From: Leptasterias polaris
Lineage: Eukaryota > Echinodermata > Asteroidea > Forcipulatida > Asteriidae
NCBI GenBank assembly: GCA_037783415.1
Contig: JAZGTN010000059.1
Coordinates: 4,526,001 to 4,590,000, forward strand
DNA length: 64,000 nt
Direction of reading: 5' to 3'
Under the pieces are notes generated by a model that saw only the letters and a list, made by a program, of their open reading frames with translations, searched no databases and was not told the DNA's origin. Each line of letters opens with the position of its first letter. Positions within the stretch are counted from its first letter, which is position 1. Positions 1 through 9,810 of this stretch are shown piece by piece. A program made the position numbers and the translations under genes.

Positions 1-939
1 TGCCATCTCCGCGCTGTTCAGGAATGGGGAGTAGGGACCACGAGCTGCCATTTCTAGAAATATGCGTGTTAAACTAGTGCCAATAAGTTAACCCTATTTA
101 TGCCCTTAACATTCGAAAGGAAACAAAAGTTTAACAGAGCGTTTTTTAGATTGTACAAATTCCCGAAATGACTGCCCATAAATGAATTTGAATGACTAAA
201 CACACGCCTCAAAAAGTTCCTGCGAATTTGAATGCTGCTTTGTTGAATTGTTAAATTGAAAGAATATTTTGTTAAATCGAATGACACAACAGAACATTTG
301 ACTAGTCATAAAACGAAATCGAATGACCCTTTTCAGTAGCATTCGATTTCGCGCGAAATAGAATAGCGTCGTGGTTAAATTGGCTGCTCATTTGCCGAAA
401 TTGACCGAGAAAACCTATATCATCAGATGCAGTGCCTCTCACCATTTTGTTTAATGATCCTTAATTTATAAAAAAAAAATTAAATTGCATTTAGGTCACA
501 TTCTTATTGCTAGAAGTACCCAAGTTTTCCTTTTCCCATGCAGAGTTTAACCTTCCTATAATGAATTATGAACGGAAGAAAATTAAACAGACCAAACTTA
601 CACCCCAGGTTTCTTGAAACACAATTTTTGCCATTATTCACACCATTCATGTAGTAACAAATTTATATTCCAAATATTGTTAACATTTCAAAGTTTCACT
701 TGGATGTTCAGTCCCGTGAAATTCCGATAGAGTGCAGCGTCGGTAAAAAGACAAAACAAATTTGCACGAAATATACAGGACTAGTTTGATAACACTTTAC
801 TTTAAAAACATAAACTTCCGGGTAAGAATTTACTCGAATCCGGGTCCCGTCGGCCTTGCTCATTTATTGGTCAGTATGACCTGCAATCTGTGCCAAAATT
901 ATCTAGAATTAGGTCAAACTAACGCAGAATCCACAATAC
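1..939. other. AT-rich non-coding flank
   Basis: No credible gene is seen. Near 420-470 lies the phrase that recurs at 4483-4530 and 7290-7338 (CCTCACCATTTTGTTTAATG). It marks the left boundary of the tandem duplication that follows. Confidence 0.6.
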
Positions 940-2135
940 ATCTATTCCTCATTTCCCCTTTATTCCTCCATTCCTCATTGCCTCTCCATATACCTCCATA
1001 TCTCATCGCCCCTCCATTTCTCGTTGCCCCTCCATTCCCCATTGCCCCTCCATACCCCCATTCTTCATTGCCCCTCAATACCTCCAATCCTCATTGCCTC
1101 TCCTCCATATATCTCCATTCTCCATCCTGTCATTCCTCCATTCCTCATTGCCCCTTCATTCCTCAATTCCCTATTGCTTCTCCACATACCTCCATTCATC
1201 ATTCCCTTCATTCCTTCATTGCACCCCCATACTTCCAATCCTCATTGCCTTTCCATTCTTCATTGCCCCTCCGTACCTCCATTCCTCATTGCCTCTCCAT
1301 TCTTCATTGCCCATCCATAGCACCATTCCTTATTGCCCCCCATACTTCTAATCCTCATTGCCTCTCCATAAACCTCCATTCCTCATTGCCTCTCCATATA
1401 CCTCAATTCCTCATTGCCTCTCCATTCTTCATTGCCCCTCCGTAACTCCATTCCCCATTGCCTCCCCATTCTTCATTGCCCATCCATACCTCCATTCCTT
1501 ATTGCCGCATACCTCCAATCCTCATTGCCTCTCCATATACTTCCAATCCTCATTGCCTCTCCATATACCTCCATTCCTCATTGCCCCTCCATTTCTCATT
1601 GGCCCTCCATTCCTTCATTGCCTCCCCCCCCCCATAAATCCTATCCTCATTGTCTCTCCATTCCTCATTGCCTCTCCATTCTTCATTGCCACTCCATTCC
1701 TCCATTGCTCATTGCCCCCACCCATACCTCCATTCCTCATTGCCTCTCCATATACCTCCATTCATCATTGCCTCTCCATATCTCCATTCCTCAATGCCCC
1801 TCCATTCCTCATTACCCCTCCATACCTCCATTCCTCATTGCCCCCCCCATACATCCATTCCTCATTGCCTCTCCATATACCTCCATTCGTCATTGCCTTA
1901 TCATATCTCCATTCCTCAACTCAACGCCCCAAGACTCCTCATTAGCCCTCCATATCTCCATTCCTCAACGCCCCTCAGTTCCTCTCAATATCTCCATTCC
2001 TCAACGCCCCTCCATTCCTCATTGGTCCTCCTTATCTCCATTTCTCATTGCCCCTCAATTCTTCCATTCATTATTGCCATCCATACCTCCATTCCTCATT
2101 GACCCTTCATACCTCAACTCCAGACCTCATTCTCC
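940..2135. repeat. CCTCCATTCCTCATTGCC minisatellite, array 1
   Basis: About 1.2 kb of imperfect short units built on CCTCCATTCCTCATTGCC with interspersed CATATA variants. Long Pro/Ser/Leu/His-rich frames through it are artefacts of the repeat and are not annotated as genes. A shorter array of the same unit lies at 4617-5225 in the same place relative to the second GPCR. Confidence 0.95.
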
Positions 2136-2664
2136 TGCAACTGTTTTGCAAAGTAAATGCTTTGTTCTTCTTAATTACACACGCTGTCAATCAGTAATTT
2201 TAATAAACCACTGATTGACGGACAACATAAGTAAAAACTGGCTCTCATTATTGGGTAAGCACTGATCCACGTCTCTGCTACTGATGGCTACTTTGACTGC
2301 CGAAGAGGGTTGTTTATTTAACCAGCCTAATGAAAGTACCAGCCTATTGAATATATGATTAATCCATCAACTTTATCATTCTAACTTAATTGACAGTGCT
2401 TGCAAAAACTTCCTGAAAGGGATGTCATAACAAATCTATGATATTGAGTCTTTAGATTGCAGTACAACAAGATTATACGGTATATGTCATGAGGCGCAAA
2501 CATTATTTTACTAGAAACGCTTGAGACTTTGAAGCAAAACAAGTGGTTTCAATTCTACCTCTACAATATTGCTACCCGTATAATTTATAGGCAGCCCCTT
2601 GGCACGGATGTGTACAACTTCTATGTGTGGATGGCAGATCAACCTGACTTTAAAATGGATTCTC

Positions 2665-3165
2665 CACTTTGAAATTATTGCTTGAAGAGTTCCCGGCTGT
2701 GTTGAATTTGTTTGTACATGAGTTTTGCGCCCAACTTATTCTTCTGATAAAGCTGATCGAATCTAAAATTGCACTGGTATTTTGCTGTTGCTCGGTGTAA
2801 ACTCATCGATCTCACAATGGTTTCACGTTGAAATTATTGTACGAAGAGTTCCCGGCTGTGTTGAATTTGTTTGTACTTGAGTTTTGCGCTCAACTTATTC
2901 TTCTGATAAAGCTGATCGAATCTAAATTTGCACTGGCATTTTGTTGTTGCTGAGCTCGGTGTAAACTCATCGATCTGACAATGAACACTACATCCACATA
3001 CGGTTTCACTTTGAAATTATTGTACGAAGAGTTCCCGGCTGTGTTGAATTTGTTTGTACTTGAGTTTTGCGCTCAACTTATTCTTCTGATAAAGCTGATC
3101 GAATCTAAATTTGCCCTGGCATTTTGTTGTTGCTGAGCCGTCGGTGTAAACTCATCGATCTGACA
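2665..3165 (+). repeat. Triplicated GPCR leader segment
   Basis: Three head-to-tail copies (about 2665-2820, 2823-3004, 3006-3165) of the segment that occurs once before the second GPCR (about 5815-5970). Each runs from a TTTGAAATTATTG phrase through TTCCCGGCTGTGTTGAATTT to GTGTAAACTCATCGATCT. Copy 2 keeps the ATG and about 20 nt of receptor coding sequence (from 2981) before breaking into copy 3. Only copy 3 leads into the full receptor. Confidence 0.9.
2981..3136 (+). CDS. Upstream ORF created by leader duplication (51 aa)
   Basis: The duplicated receptor start codon opens with M-N-T-T-S-T, as in the GPCR, then runs into the next leader copy. It stays open for 51 codons and stops at TGA 3134-3136, 29 nt before the real receptor ATG at 3166. 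If the transcript starts upstream of it, this would be an upstream ORF able to reduce receptor translation. No function of the peptide is implied. It is a by-product of duplication rather than a conserved gene. Confidence 0.5.
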   Translation: MNTTSTYGFTLKLLYEEFPAVLNLFVLEFCAQLILLIKLIESKFALAFCCC

Positions 3166-4110
3166 ATGAACACTACATCCACAGACGGGGAGGGTCTGTC
3201 CCCATTCCTCATTGCCCTCCGCACTTGTTTCATGGCCATCCTTGCACTGCTGATTATATCTGGGAATATTCTGTCAATCGCCGTCACACGCCGTGTAACC
3301 ACCTTAGCGGACAGCACCAAGGTTCTGATGACGTCACTGGCTGCATATGACCTCACGATTGGAGTTATTTTACTGATGTATGTGATACCGTCTGCACTGG
3401 ATAAATGGCCTTATGGCAACTTCTTCGTCTGTGAGGTTGCTGCAGGTTTGATATTAGCATGTTTCTGCGCGTCGATCCTCTCCATAATTTGTCTTAACAT
3501 TGAACGGTACATCGCTCTTACTAGGCCGTATCGGTTTCCAGTATGGTGTACGAAACGTCGTGTTATCATTGTTGTAAGTGCAGCTGCAAGTTGTTCTCTA
3601 AGCATTCCCGCATTTAATTTCTTAATATTCAAGTCGAAAGCTAATTATATTCACAACACAGCAACATGCTATTATAGTTATGAACGTTCAATTGTTATAA
3701 ATATATTACACTTACTTTTCGCTGACGTCAGTCCCGTATTGATACTAGCGTTTCTTAACTATCGAATGATCAAAATCAGCCGTCAGCACGACGTGCGAGT
3801 AAACCGTCATGAACGAGACGTAGGCGGAATCCATGACAAAATACTAAAAACATGCATTGCAGTCACCGTGGGTTATGCTGTCTGCTACACACCACTCAGT
3901 TTATTACAAATTCTATTCAATTTCTTTGATAGCCCCATACCTACATGGCTTGACATCTTAGGGACGCAATTGGTTTTTGGTAACAGCGTTTTAAATGTCA
4001 TAATCTACTTTTTCTTAAATAACACATTTCGTCAAACGGCTAAGAAAATACTCGCAGAGATATTTCCCTGTTGCAGCAGATCCGTTGCCCCGGTTGATAT
4101 TGCTTTATAA
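3166..4110 (+). CDS. Rhodopsin-like (class A) GPCR, copy 1
   Basis: Single-exon 314-residue seven-helix receptor. The ATG at 3166 is chosen because it matches the start of the paralogue; the frame extends upstream only through a non-ATG codon. Visible landmarks: N-terminal glycosylation site NTT; TM1 with ISGNILSIAVT (the GN motif); TM2 LAAYD; the conserved Trp of the first loop (DKW); a TM3 end of NIERY (the E/DRY motif); TM5 with a central Pro; TM6 CYTP in place of CWxP; TM7 NVIIY in place of NPxxY; and a C-terminal Cys pair followed by SRSVAPVDIAL. TM4 lacks the usual Trp. The motifs support a plasma-membrane G-protein-coupled receptor; the ligand cannot be told. Altered CWxP and NPxxY motifs are common in lineage-expanded orphan receptors. 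It is one of a local tandem pair, with the triplicated leader and uORF just upstream. Confidence 0.93.
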   Translation: MNTTSTDGEGLSPFLIALRTCFMAILALLIISGNILSIAVTRRVTTLADSTKVLMTSLAAYDLTIGVILLMYVIPSALDKWPYGNFFVCEVAAGLILACFCASILSIICLNIERYIALTRPYRFPVWCTKRRVIIVVSAAASCSLSIPAFNFLIFKSKANYIHNTATCYYSYERSIVINILHLLFADVSPVLILAFLNYRMIKISRQHDVRVNRHERDVGGIHDKILKTCIAVTVGYAVCYTPLSLLQILFNFFDSPIPTWLDILGTQLVFGNSVLNVIIYFFLNNTFRQTAKKILAEIFPCCSRSVAPVDIAL

Positions 4111-4616
4111 CTTGAAAACAACACTTTATGATTTTGAAATCAAGTTAATACGGTCATTGATGGGTTTTGTGAACGTAATGCTGATGTATTGGCAAAATTA
4201 CAAAGAAAGAGACAATCAAAGTCACACTTGAAAGATTTAGCTAAATATACTTGCTGAGAAAAAAAGTAAAAAAATATTACAGTATTCCATCCGTCAAATT
4301 CATTTCAGTTTTTGCGAGATGCAAGCGGGTACTAACCGCATCTCTGCCCGCAGAATTTGGGAACAAACACCAACCCTCAGAAATCTGAGAAACGATCATA
4401 CATTAAACTTTGTTTTGGGGTGAAAACAATATATAAACCAGTTACTTGGAGGGGCATCCTTTCTCAAAATAGTTTATACTATCATCAGATGCAGTGCCCC
4501 TCACCATTTTGTTTAATGATCCTTAATTTTTGGAGTATACGACCATACCTTTAAAAGGTTGTAATGCATTAACTCTAGTACCCCTTGAATAGGTATAAAA
4601 TGGCTTTAGTTAAACA
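4111..4616. other. 3' flank of GPCR copy 1
   Basis: Non-coding sequence shared with the flank of copy 2. Its distal part (about 4260-4600, containing TTGGAGGGGCATCC and TCTCAAAATAGTTTATACTA) is also present in diverged form at about 22440-22740. It is therefore a dispersed repeat rather than gene-specific sequence. Confidence 0.7.
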
Positions 4617-5225
4617 AATTCCTCATTGCCTCTCCTCCGTATACTTCCGTTCACCATTGTCCTGTCATTCCTCATTGCCCCTTCATTCCTCCATTCCCTA
4701 TTGCCTCTCCACCTACATCCATTCATCACTCCCTTCATTCCTTCATTGAACCCCATACCTCCATTCCTCATTGCCTCTCCATATACCTCCAATCCTCATT
4801 GCCTCTCCTAATACCTCCATTCTTCATTGCCCCTCCATTTCTCATATTGCCCCTCCATTCCTTCATTGCCTCCCCCATAACTCCATTTCTCATTGCCCCC
4901 CCCCCCCCAAATACCTCCATTCTTCATTGCCTATACATATACCTCCATTCCTCTTTGCCTCTCCATATCTCCATTCTTATTGCCCCCATACCTCCATTCC
5001 TCATTGCATCTCCATATACCTCCATTCCTCATTGCCTCTCCATTACTCCATTCCTCAACGCCCCTCCATTCCTCATTGCCCCCCGTACCTCCATTCATTG
5101 TACCTCCAGTCCTAATTGCCTCTCCATATACCTCCATTCCTCATTGCCTCTCCATATTTCCATTCCTCAACGCCCCTCCATTCCTCATTGGGCCTCCATA
5201 TCTCCATTCATCATTGCCCTCCTGT
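4617..5225. repeat. CCTCCATTCCTCATTGCC minisatellite, array 2
   Basis: Same repeat unit as the 940-2135 array, at the equivalent position before the second receptor. Array length has changed since the duplication. Confidence 0.95.
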
Positions 5226-5970
5226 AATTGTTTTGCAAAGTAAATGCTTTGTTTAATATTCTCAATTACTCACGCTGTCAATCAGTCAATACCGGTTAGC
5301 AATGAACCACTGATTGACGTACAACATCAATAAAAACTGGCTCTCATTATTGGGTAAGCGCTGATCCACGTCTCTGTTACTGATGGCTAGTTTGACTGGC
5401 GGAGAGGGTTGTTTAATACCAGCCTAATGAATAGATAATTAATCCATCAACTTTATCATTCTAAGTTAATTGACAGTGCTTGCAAATAATTCCTGACAAT
5501 GCATGTCATAACAAATCTTTGATATTGAGAAAGAGTTTATGAGCATAGTTGATGCTATTCATTAGTCTTTAGATTGCTGTACAACAAGATTATACGGTAT
5601 GTCATGAGGCGCAAACATTATTTTACTAGAAACGCTTGAGACTTTGAAGAAAAACAAGTGGTTTCAATGATCTGGTCTACCTCTACAATTATAGCTACTC
5701 GTATAATTTATAGGCAGCCCCTTGGCAAGGATGTGTACAACTTATATGTGTGGATGGCGGATAAAGATGCATATTTTAAAAGTATAATCAACCTGACTTT
5801 AAATTGGATTCTCCACTTTGAAATTATTGTACGAAGAGTTCCCGGCTGTGTTGAATTTGTTTGTGCTTGAGTTTTGCGCTCAACTTATTCTTCTGATAAA
5901 GCTGATCGAATCTAAATTTGCACTGGCATTTTGTTGTTGCTGAGCTCGGTGTAAACTCATCGATCTGACA
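5226..5970 (+). other. Upstream region of GPCR copy 2
   Basis: Homologous to 2140-2665 plus one leader copy. It contains the conserved AAAACTGGCTCTCATTATTG phrase also found at about 2233. Presumed promoter and 5' UTR; no TATA element or initiator can be assigned with confidence. Confidence 0.5.
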
Positions 5971-6915
5971 ATGAATACTACATCCACAGACGGGGAGGGT
6001 CTGTCCCCATTCCGCATTGCTCTCCGCACTTGTTTCATGGCCATCATTGCACTGCTGATTATATCTGGGAATATTCTGTCAATCGCCGTCACACGCCGTG
6101 TAACCACCTTAGCGGACAGCACCAAGATTCTGATGACGTCACTGGCTGCATATGACCTCACGATTGGAGTTATTTTACTGATGAATGTGATACCGTCTGC
6201 ACTGGATAAATGGCCTTATGGTAATTTTGTCTGTGATGTTGCTGCAGCTTTGACAGTAGCATGTTTCTGCGCGTCGATTTTCTCCATACTGTGTCTTAAC
6301 ATTGAACGGTACATCGCTCTTACTAGGCCGTATCGGTTCCCAGTTTGGTGCACGAAACGTCGTGTTATCATTGTTGTGAGTGCAGCTGCAAGTTTGTCTC
6401 TAAGCGTTCCCTTTGCATTTAATTTCATGATATTTAAGTCGAAAGCTAATTATATTCCAAACAAATTAATATGCTATTATAATTATGAACGTTCAATTGT
6501 AATCAATTTATTAAACTTACTTTTCGCTGCCGTCAGTCCCGTATTGGTACTAGCGTTTCTTAACTGTCGAATGATCAAAATAAGCCGTCAGCACGACGTG
6601 CGAGTAAACCGTCATGAACGAGACGTAGGCGGAATCCATGACAAAATACTAAAAACATGCACTGCAGTCACCGTGGGTTATGCTGTCTGCTGCACACCAA
6701 TCAATTTATTACAAATTCTATTCGTTTTATTAGGTAGCCCAATACCTTCATGGCTTGACTACTTAGGGACGCAATTGTTATTTGGTAACAGCATGTTAAA
6801 TGTCATAATCTACTTTTTCTTAAATAGCACATTTCGTCAAACGGCTAAAAAATTACTCGCAGAGAGATTTCCCTGTTGCAGCAGATCCGTTGCCCCGGTT
6901 GATATTGCTTTATAA
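5971..6915 (+). CDS. Rhodopsin-like (class A) GPCR, copy 2
   Basis: Single-exon 314-residue paralogue of the receptor at 3166, identical in length. It starts at the ATG after the GTGTAAACTCATCGATCT leader. It shows the same marks: N-terminal NTT sequon, GN in TM1, LAAYD in TM2, NIERY at the end of TM3, a Pro in TM5, CCTP in TM6, NVIIY in TM7, and a CCSRSVAPVDIAL tail that may be palmitoylated. Two compensating one-residue length differences (one fewer Phe before VCDV, one extra Phe in TM4) separate it from copy 1. Most substitutions lie in TM4-ECL2-TM5 and around TM6-TM7, the usual ligand-facing parts. It appears intact. Ligand unknown. Confidence 0.94.
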   Translation: MNTTSTDGEGLSPFRIALRTCFMAIIALLIISGNILSIAVTRRVTTLADSTKILMTSLAAYDLTIGVILLMNVIPSALDKWPYGNFVCDVAAALTVACFCASIFSILCLNIERYIALTRPYRFPVWCTKRRVIIVVSAAASLSLSVPFAFNFMIFKSKANYIPNKLICYYNYERSIVINLLNLLFAAVSPVLVLAFLNCRMIKISRQHDVRVNRHERDVGGIHDKILKTCTAVTVGYAVCCTPINLLQILFVLLGSPIPSWLDYLGTQLLFGNSMLNVIIYFFLNSTFRQTAKKLLAERFPCCSRSVAPVDIAL

Positions 6916-7406
6916 CTTGAAAACAACACTTTATGATTTTGAAATCAAGTTAATACGGTCATAGATGGGTTTTGTGAACGTAATGCTGATTTATTGGAAA
7001 ATTACAGAAAAAGAGACAATATCAGTCACATGTGAAAGATTTAGCTAAATACTTGCTGAGAAAACAGCAAAAAACTATCATAGTATTTTAACAAGAACGT
7101 CAAATCCACTTTTAGCGAGGTGCAAGCAGGGACCAACTGCATCTCTGCCCGCTGCATTTGCGAACCGTAGGGACAACTACCCTCAAATATCTGAGAAACG
7201 ATTCATACATTAAAATGTTTTGGGGTGAAAACATAATGTAAACCAGTAATACTTGGAGGGGAATCCTTTCTCAAAATAGTTTATACTATCAACAGATGCA
7301 CTGCCCCTCACCATTTTGTTTAATGATCCTTAATTATTTGAGTATACGACCATACCTTTCAAAAATGCATTATAGTACCCCTTGACTAGGTAATGGTTTT
7401 AGTTAA

Positions 7407-7787
7407 AGGGGGGGGGGGGGGGTACCTTTGGAAATTACTCAGAAAATTTATGACAAAAAAAACCCAAAATTGTAAAGAGCACAAAAAAGCTGTTGAACAT
7501 ACAAAAGTTTGTTAGGAAAAAAACCTTTGAAGTAATGTAGTTTAAGAGAAAGGGGTAATTTTTTACCAACAAATTTGAATCTGAGAAAGGCTTCAGGCAT
7601 GAATCCTTTCTCAGTCATCTGAAAGCACACAGTGTTATGCAACAAGGGTGTTTGTTTTTCCCCCATTATTTTCTTGCAACTTCGAGGACCATGAGCCCAA
7701 ATTTTCACATGTTTGTTAATTTATGCATATGTGTTGGGATTCACCAAGTGATGATGTTGGTCTTTGACAGTTACCAAAAGTATACCT
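7407..7787. mobile_element. TTAA-flanked MITE
   Basis: Flanked by TTAA at 7403-7406 and 7788-7791. Shares GAAAGCACACAGTGTT-type internal sequence, TTTATGCATATGTG and the TCTTTGACAGTTACCAA right terminus with the element at 13930-14335. A G homopolymer lies just inside the left end. No coding capacity. TTAA duplication suggests piggyBac- or Kolobok-type mobilisation. Confidence 0.7.
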
Positions 7788-7791
7788 TTAA

Positions 7792-8227
7792 ATCATCAAA
7801 GAATGTCTTCAAATATAACATTCAAATATGTTTATACCCTATTGATTTAGAAGTGTTTGATATGTTCACAATAAAAACAATTTGTTTCTTTCTTCTTGAA
7901 ATAAGTGCAACCTTGTTTGATTGCTCTGTTGTATTTGAGAAAATTATGTTTTACTTGGTAATTTACATTCACATAGTTTGGATATTTTCCGATCGTACAA
8001 ATTGGGAGGAGAGGGGGGGGGGGCTGTCCGGAAAATCGATCTCAAAATACGCCAAACGTCTTTTTAAAAAAATTATGTAGGTCTACAATGTTGTCCAACA
8101 AGATTGCACACTTTATTATAAGTTTGTAGTGTAGAATAATTATGGCTATAGTGAGTTTGATTTACAAGCTTTTTGTGGAGGCTGAAATTTTCATTTAAAC
8201 CATCTAAACCCAAACCTTCACCGTAAT
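7792..8227. other. AT-rich non-coding stretch
   Basis: No gene supported. A 147-codon forward frame overlapping the MITE and this stretch has transposon composition and no recognisable domain. Confidence 0.5.
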
Positions 8228-8900
8228 AAATAACGGTTTTTTATATATTATACTAGATATTTATAAGTAAGTTGTGTTTATAAATAACGGTTATTTATAC
8301 ATATACTAGATGTTTATAAGTAAGTTCTATTTATAAATAACGGTTATTTATATACTAGTTATTCTCAGACGACACCCCACAATAATATAATAGCAAAAAC
8401 ATAACTTGACTTTTGGCGCAGCTTCAACTGCTTTTATTTTGTAACAAGGTCTGGCCAATTACCAGTATTTGACCACCCACACTTTGCATAACGGTCAGCC
8501 TTGCTACCCCGGGAAAAAAGTTTATAAATAACGGTTATTTATATATACTAGATATTTATAAGTAAGTTCTATTTATAAATAATGGTTATTTATATATACT
8601 AGATATTTATAAGTAAGTTCTATTTATAAATAATGGTTATTTATATATCCTAGATAATTATAAGTAAGTTCTATTTATAAATAATGGTTATTTATATATG
8701 CTAGATATTTATAAGTAAGTTATATTTATAAATAATGGTTATTTATATATACTAGATATTTATAAGTAAGTTATATTTATAAATAATGGTTATTTGTAAA
8801 AAGTTGTTATCTATAAATAATTAATGGCTAATAAAAAGTAATGTGAAAAAACTATAAATATTGGTTATTTATAAATAATAGTTATTTATTTTAAAACCGG
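8228..8900. repeat. 51-bp AT-rich tandem array, interrupted
   Basis: Repeated unit of 51 bp containing GGTTATTTATATATACTAGA and TTATAAGTAAGTTCTATTTA. About two copies at 8228-8345 and about seven at 8521-8900, where it decays. The intervening 8346-8520 is unrelated, less AT-rich sequence, probably an insertion. Confidence 0.9.
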
Positions 8901-8990
8901 TTATTAAGGGCTCACCATAGAAACAAAAATTGCACCCCCTCGTGCCCCCTAAAAATTGTGCAGGTCCCTCTTATCTAAATGGTGTACCCC

Positions 8991-9117
8991 GTGCGCGAAA
9001 TGTTTTTTTCCCAGCGCGGTAAAGGCCATTCTGTGCAGCTATTAGTTGATAGCACGTACGGATCCAGTGAGATATGCAAATATTGGCCTTTACCGCGCTG
9101 GGAAAAAAGTTTCGCAC
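8991..9117. repeat. 35-bp inverted repeat (hairpin)
   Basis: Arms 8991-9028 and 9084-9117 share CCCAGCGCGGTAAAGGCCA and its reverse complement, with a 55-nt loop. A short direct repeat (GCACCCC..CGTGCCCC..TAAAA) lies on both sides, at about 8932 and 9114. It looks like a small foldback transposon or its remnant. Confidence 0.8.
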
Positions 9118-9143
9118 CCCGTGCCCCATAAAATTGCAACCTC

Positions 9144-9325
9144 GTTTTGTTTGTTTGTTGGGTTGTTTGTTTGTTGGGGTGTTGGGGTGTTTGTTTGTTG
9201 GGTTGTTGGGGTGTTTGTTTGTTTGTTTGTTTGTTTGTTTGTTTGTTTGTTTGTTTGTTTGTTTGATGGTTGGTTGTTTTGTTTTTGTTTTTGTTTTGTT
9301 TTTGTTTGTTTGTTGTTTTTGGGGG
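9144..9325. repeat. TTTG microsatellite
   Basis: (GTTT)n with GGGGTGTT interruptions. Frames through it on both strands are repeat artefacts. Confidence 0.97.
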
Positions 9326-9357
9326 GGATCGGTAAAATGATTTTGTCCTCTTGGTTT

Positions 9358-9386
9358 TTAGGGAAACGAGCCCAGTCTAATGTCAC
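9358..9386 (+). repeat. Putative left terminal inverted repeat of a 9.6-kb element
   Basis: The 29 bp beginning TTAGGGAAACGAGCCCAGTC are the exact reverse complement of 18906-18934. Identity stops at both ends of the block. A 7-bp hairpin (GAACCTC / GAGGTTC) follows directly on the inner side. No target-site duplication beyond a possible TA is visible, so the terminus is provisional. Confidence 0.55.
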
Positions 9387-9810
9387 ATTCTTGAACCTCA
9401 CTTTCTGAGGTTCGAGCCAAGTCAATTATGAACGCTTGCAGCACTTAAACTGATTATCTTCACTGATAATCTAGCCTGCGGTCAGGAGTCGAAAGTTATT
9501 ATACTTACAACACCACTGACCCAAGGAGGCCGCAGTGGTCGGGTGGCTGGTCACCGAAATTGTTTACGTAATCACTGCACAATAAACACCTTCACTGCTG
9601 CTAGTGGTCACGGCCTGTTATTAGGCTGTGTTGCGGGGAGCTGGCTCAAGGTCGTTTATTCTCTATGCTCAAACCATAGAGAAAGGACCACCACAGAACT
9701 TTCGTGTGCTCAATGGTGCAATGGTCCTTGCTCAACGTGTCAAGTTTATTTTACATTTTGTGTGTATAGCGTAGTCGAACAATCCGATGACTAAACTATA
9801 TCTGTAAATA

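Larger units (their letters stand above)
424..4520 (+). repeat. Tandem duplication unit 1 (GPCR copy 1)
   Basis: The unit runs from the first to the second copy of the CACCATTTTGTTTAATGATCC boundary phrase. It holds a CCTCCATTCC minisatellite, a leader region, a GPCR ORF and a shared 3' flank. Unit 2 (about 4484-7320) has the same order with a shorter minisatellite and a single leader copy. The 3' flank (AACTTGAAAACAACACTTTA onward) is nearly identical in both. The boundaries are approximate. Confidence 0.85.
4484..7320 (+). repeat. Tandem duplication unit 2 (GPCR copy 2)
   Basis: Second copy of the GPCR-bearing unit: minisatellite 4617-5225, single leader copy 5815-5970, receptor 5971-6915, shared 3' flank, and the boundary phrase again at about 7290-7338. 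It is shorter than unit 1 because its minisatellite is about half as long and its leader was not triplicated. Confidence 0.85.

Noticed and set aside
940..2214. Long Pro/Ser/His-rich open frames
   Set aside because: Produced by the CCTCCATTCC minisatellite in all three frames; no start context or domain.
3124..3165. Upstream extension of GPCR copy 1
   Set aside because: Begins at TTG; the ATG at 3166 matches the paralogue and both proteins are then 314 residues.
9046..9425. Valine/cysteine/phenylalanine-rich and Asn/Lys/Gln-rich frames on both strands
   Set aside because: They run through the TTTG microsatellite.
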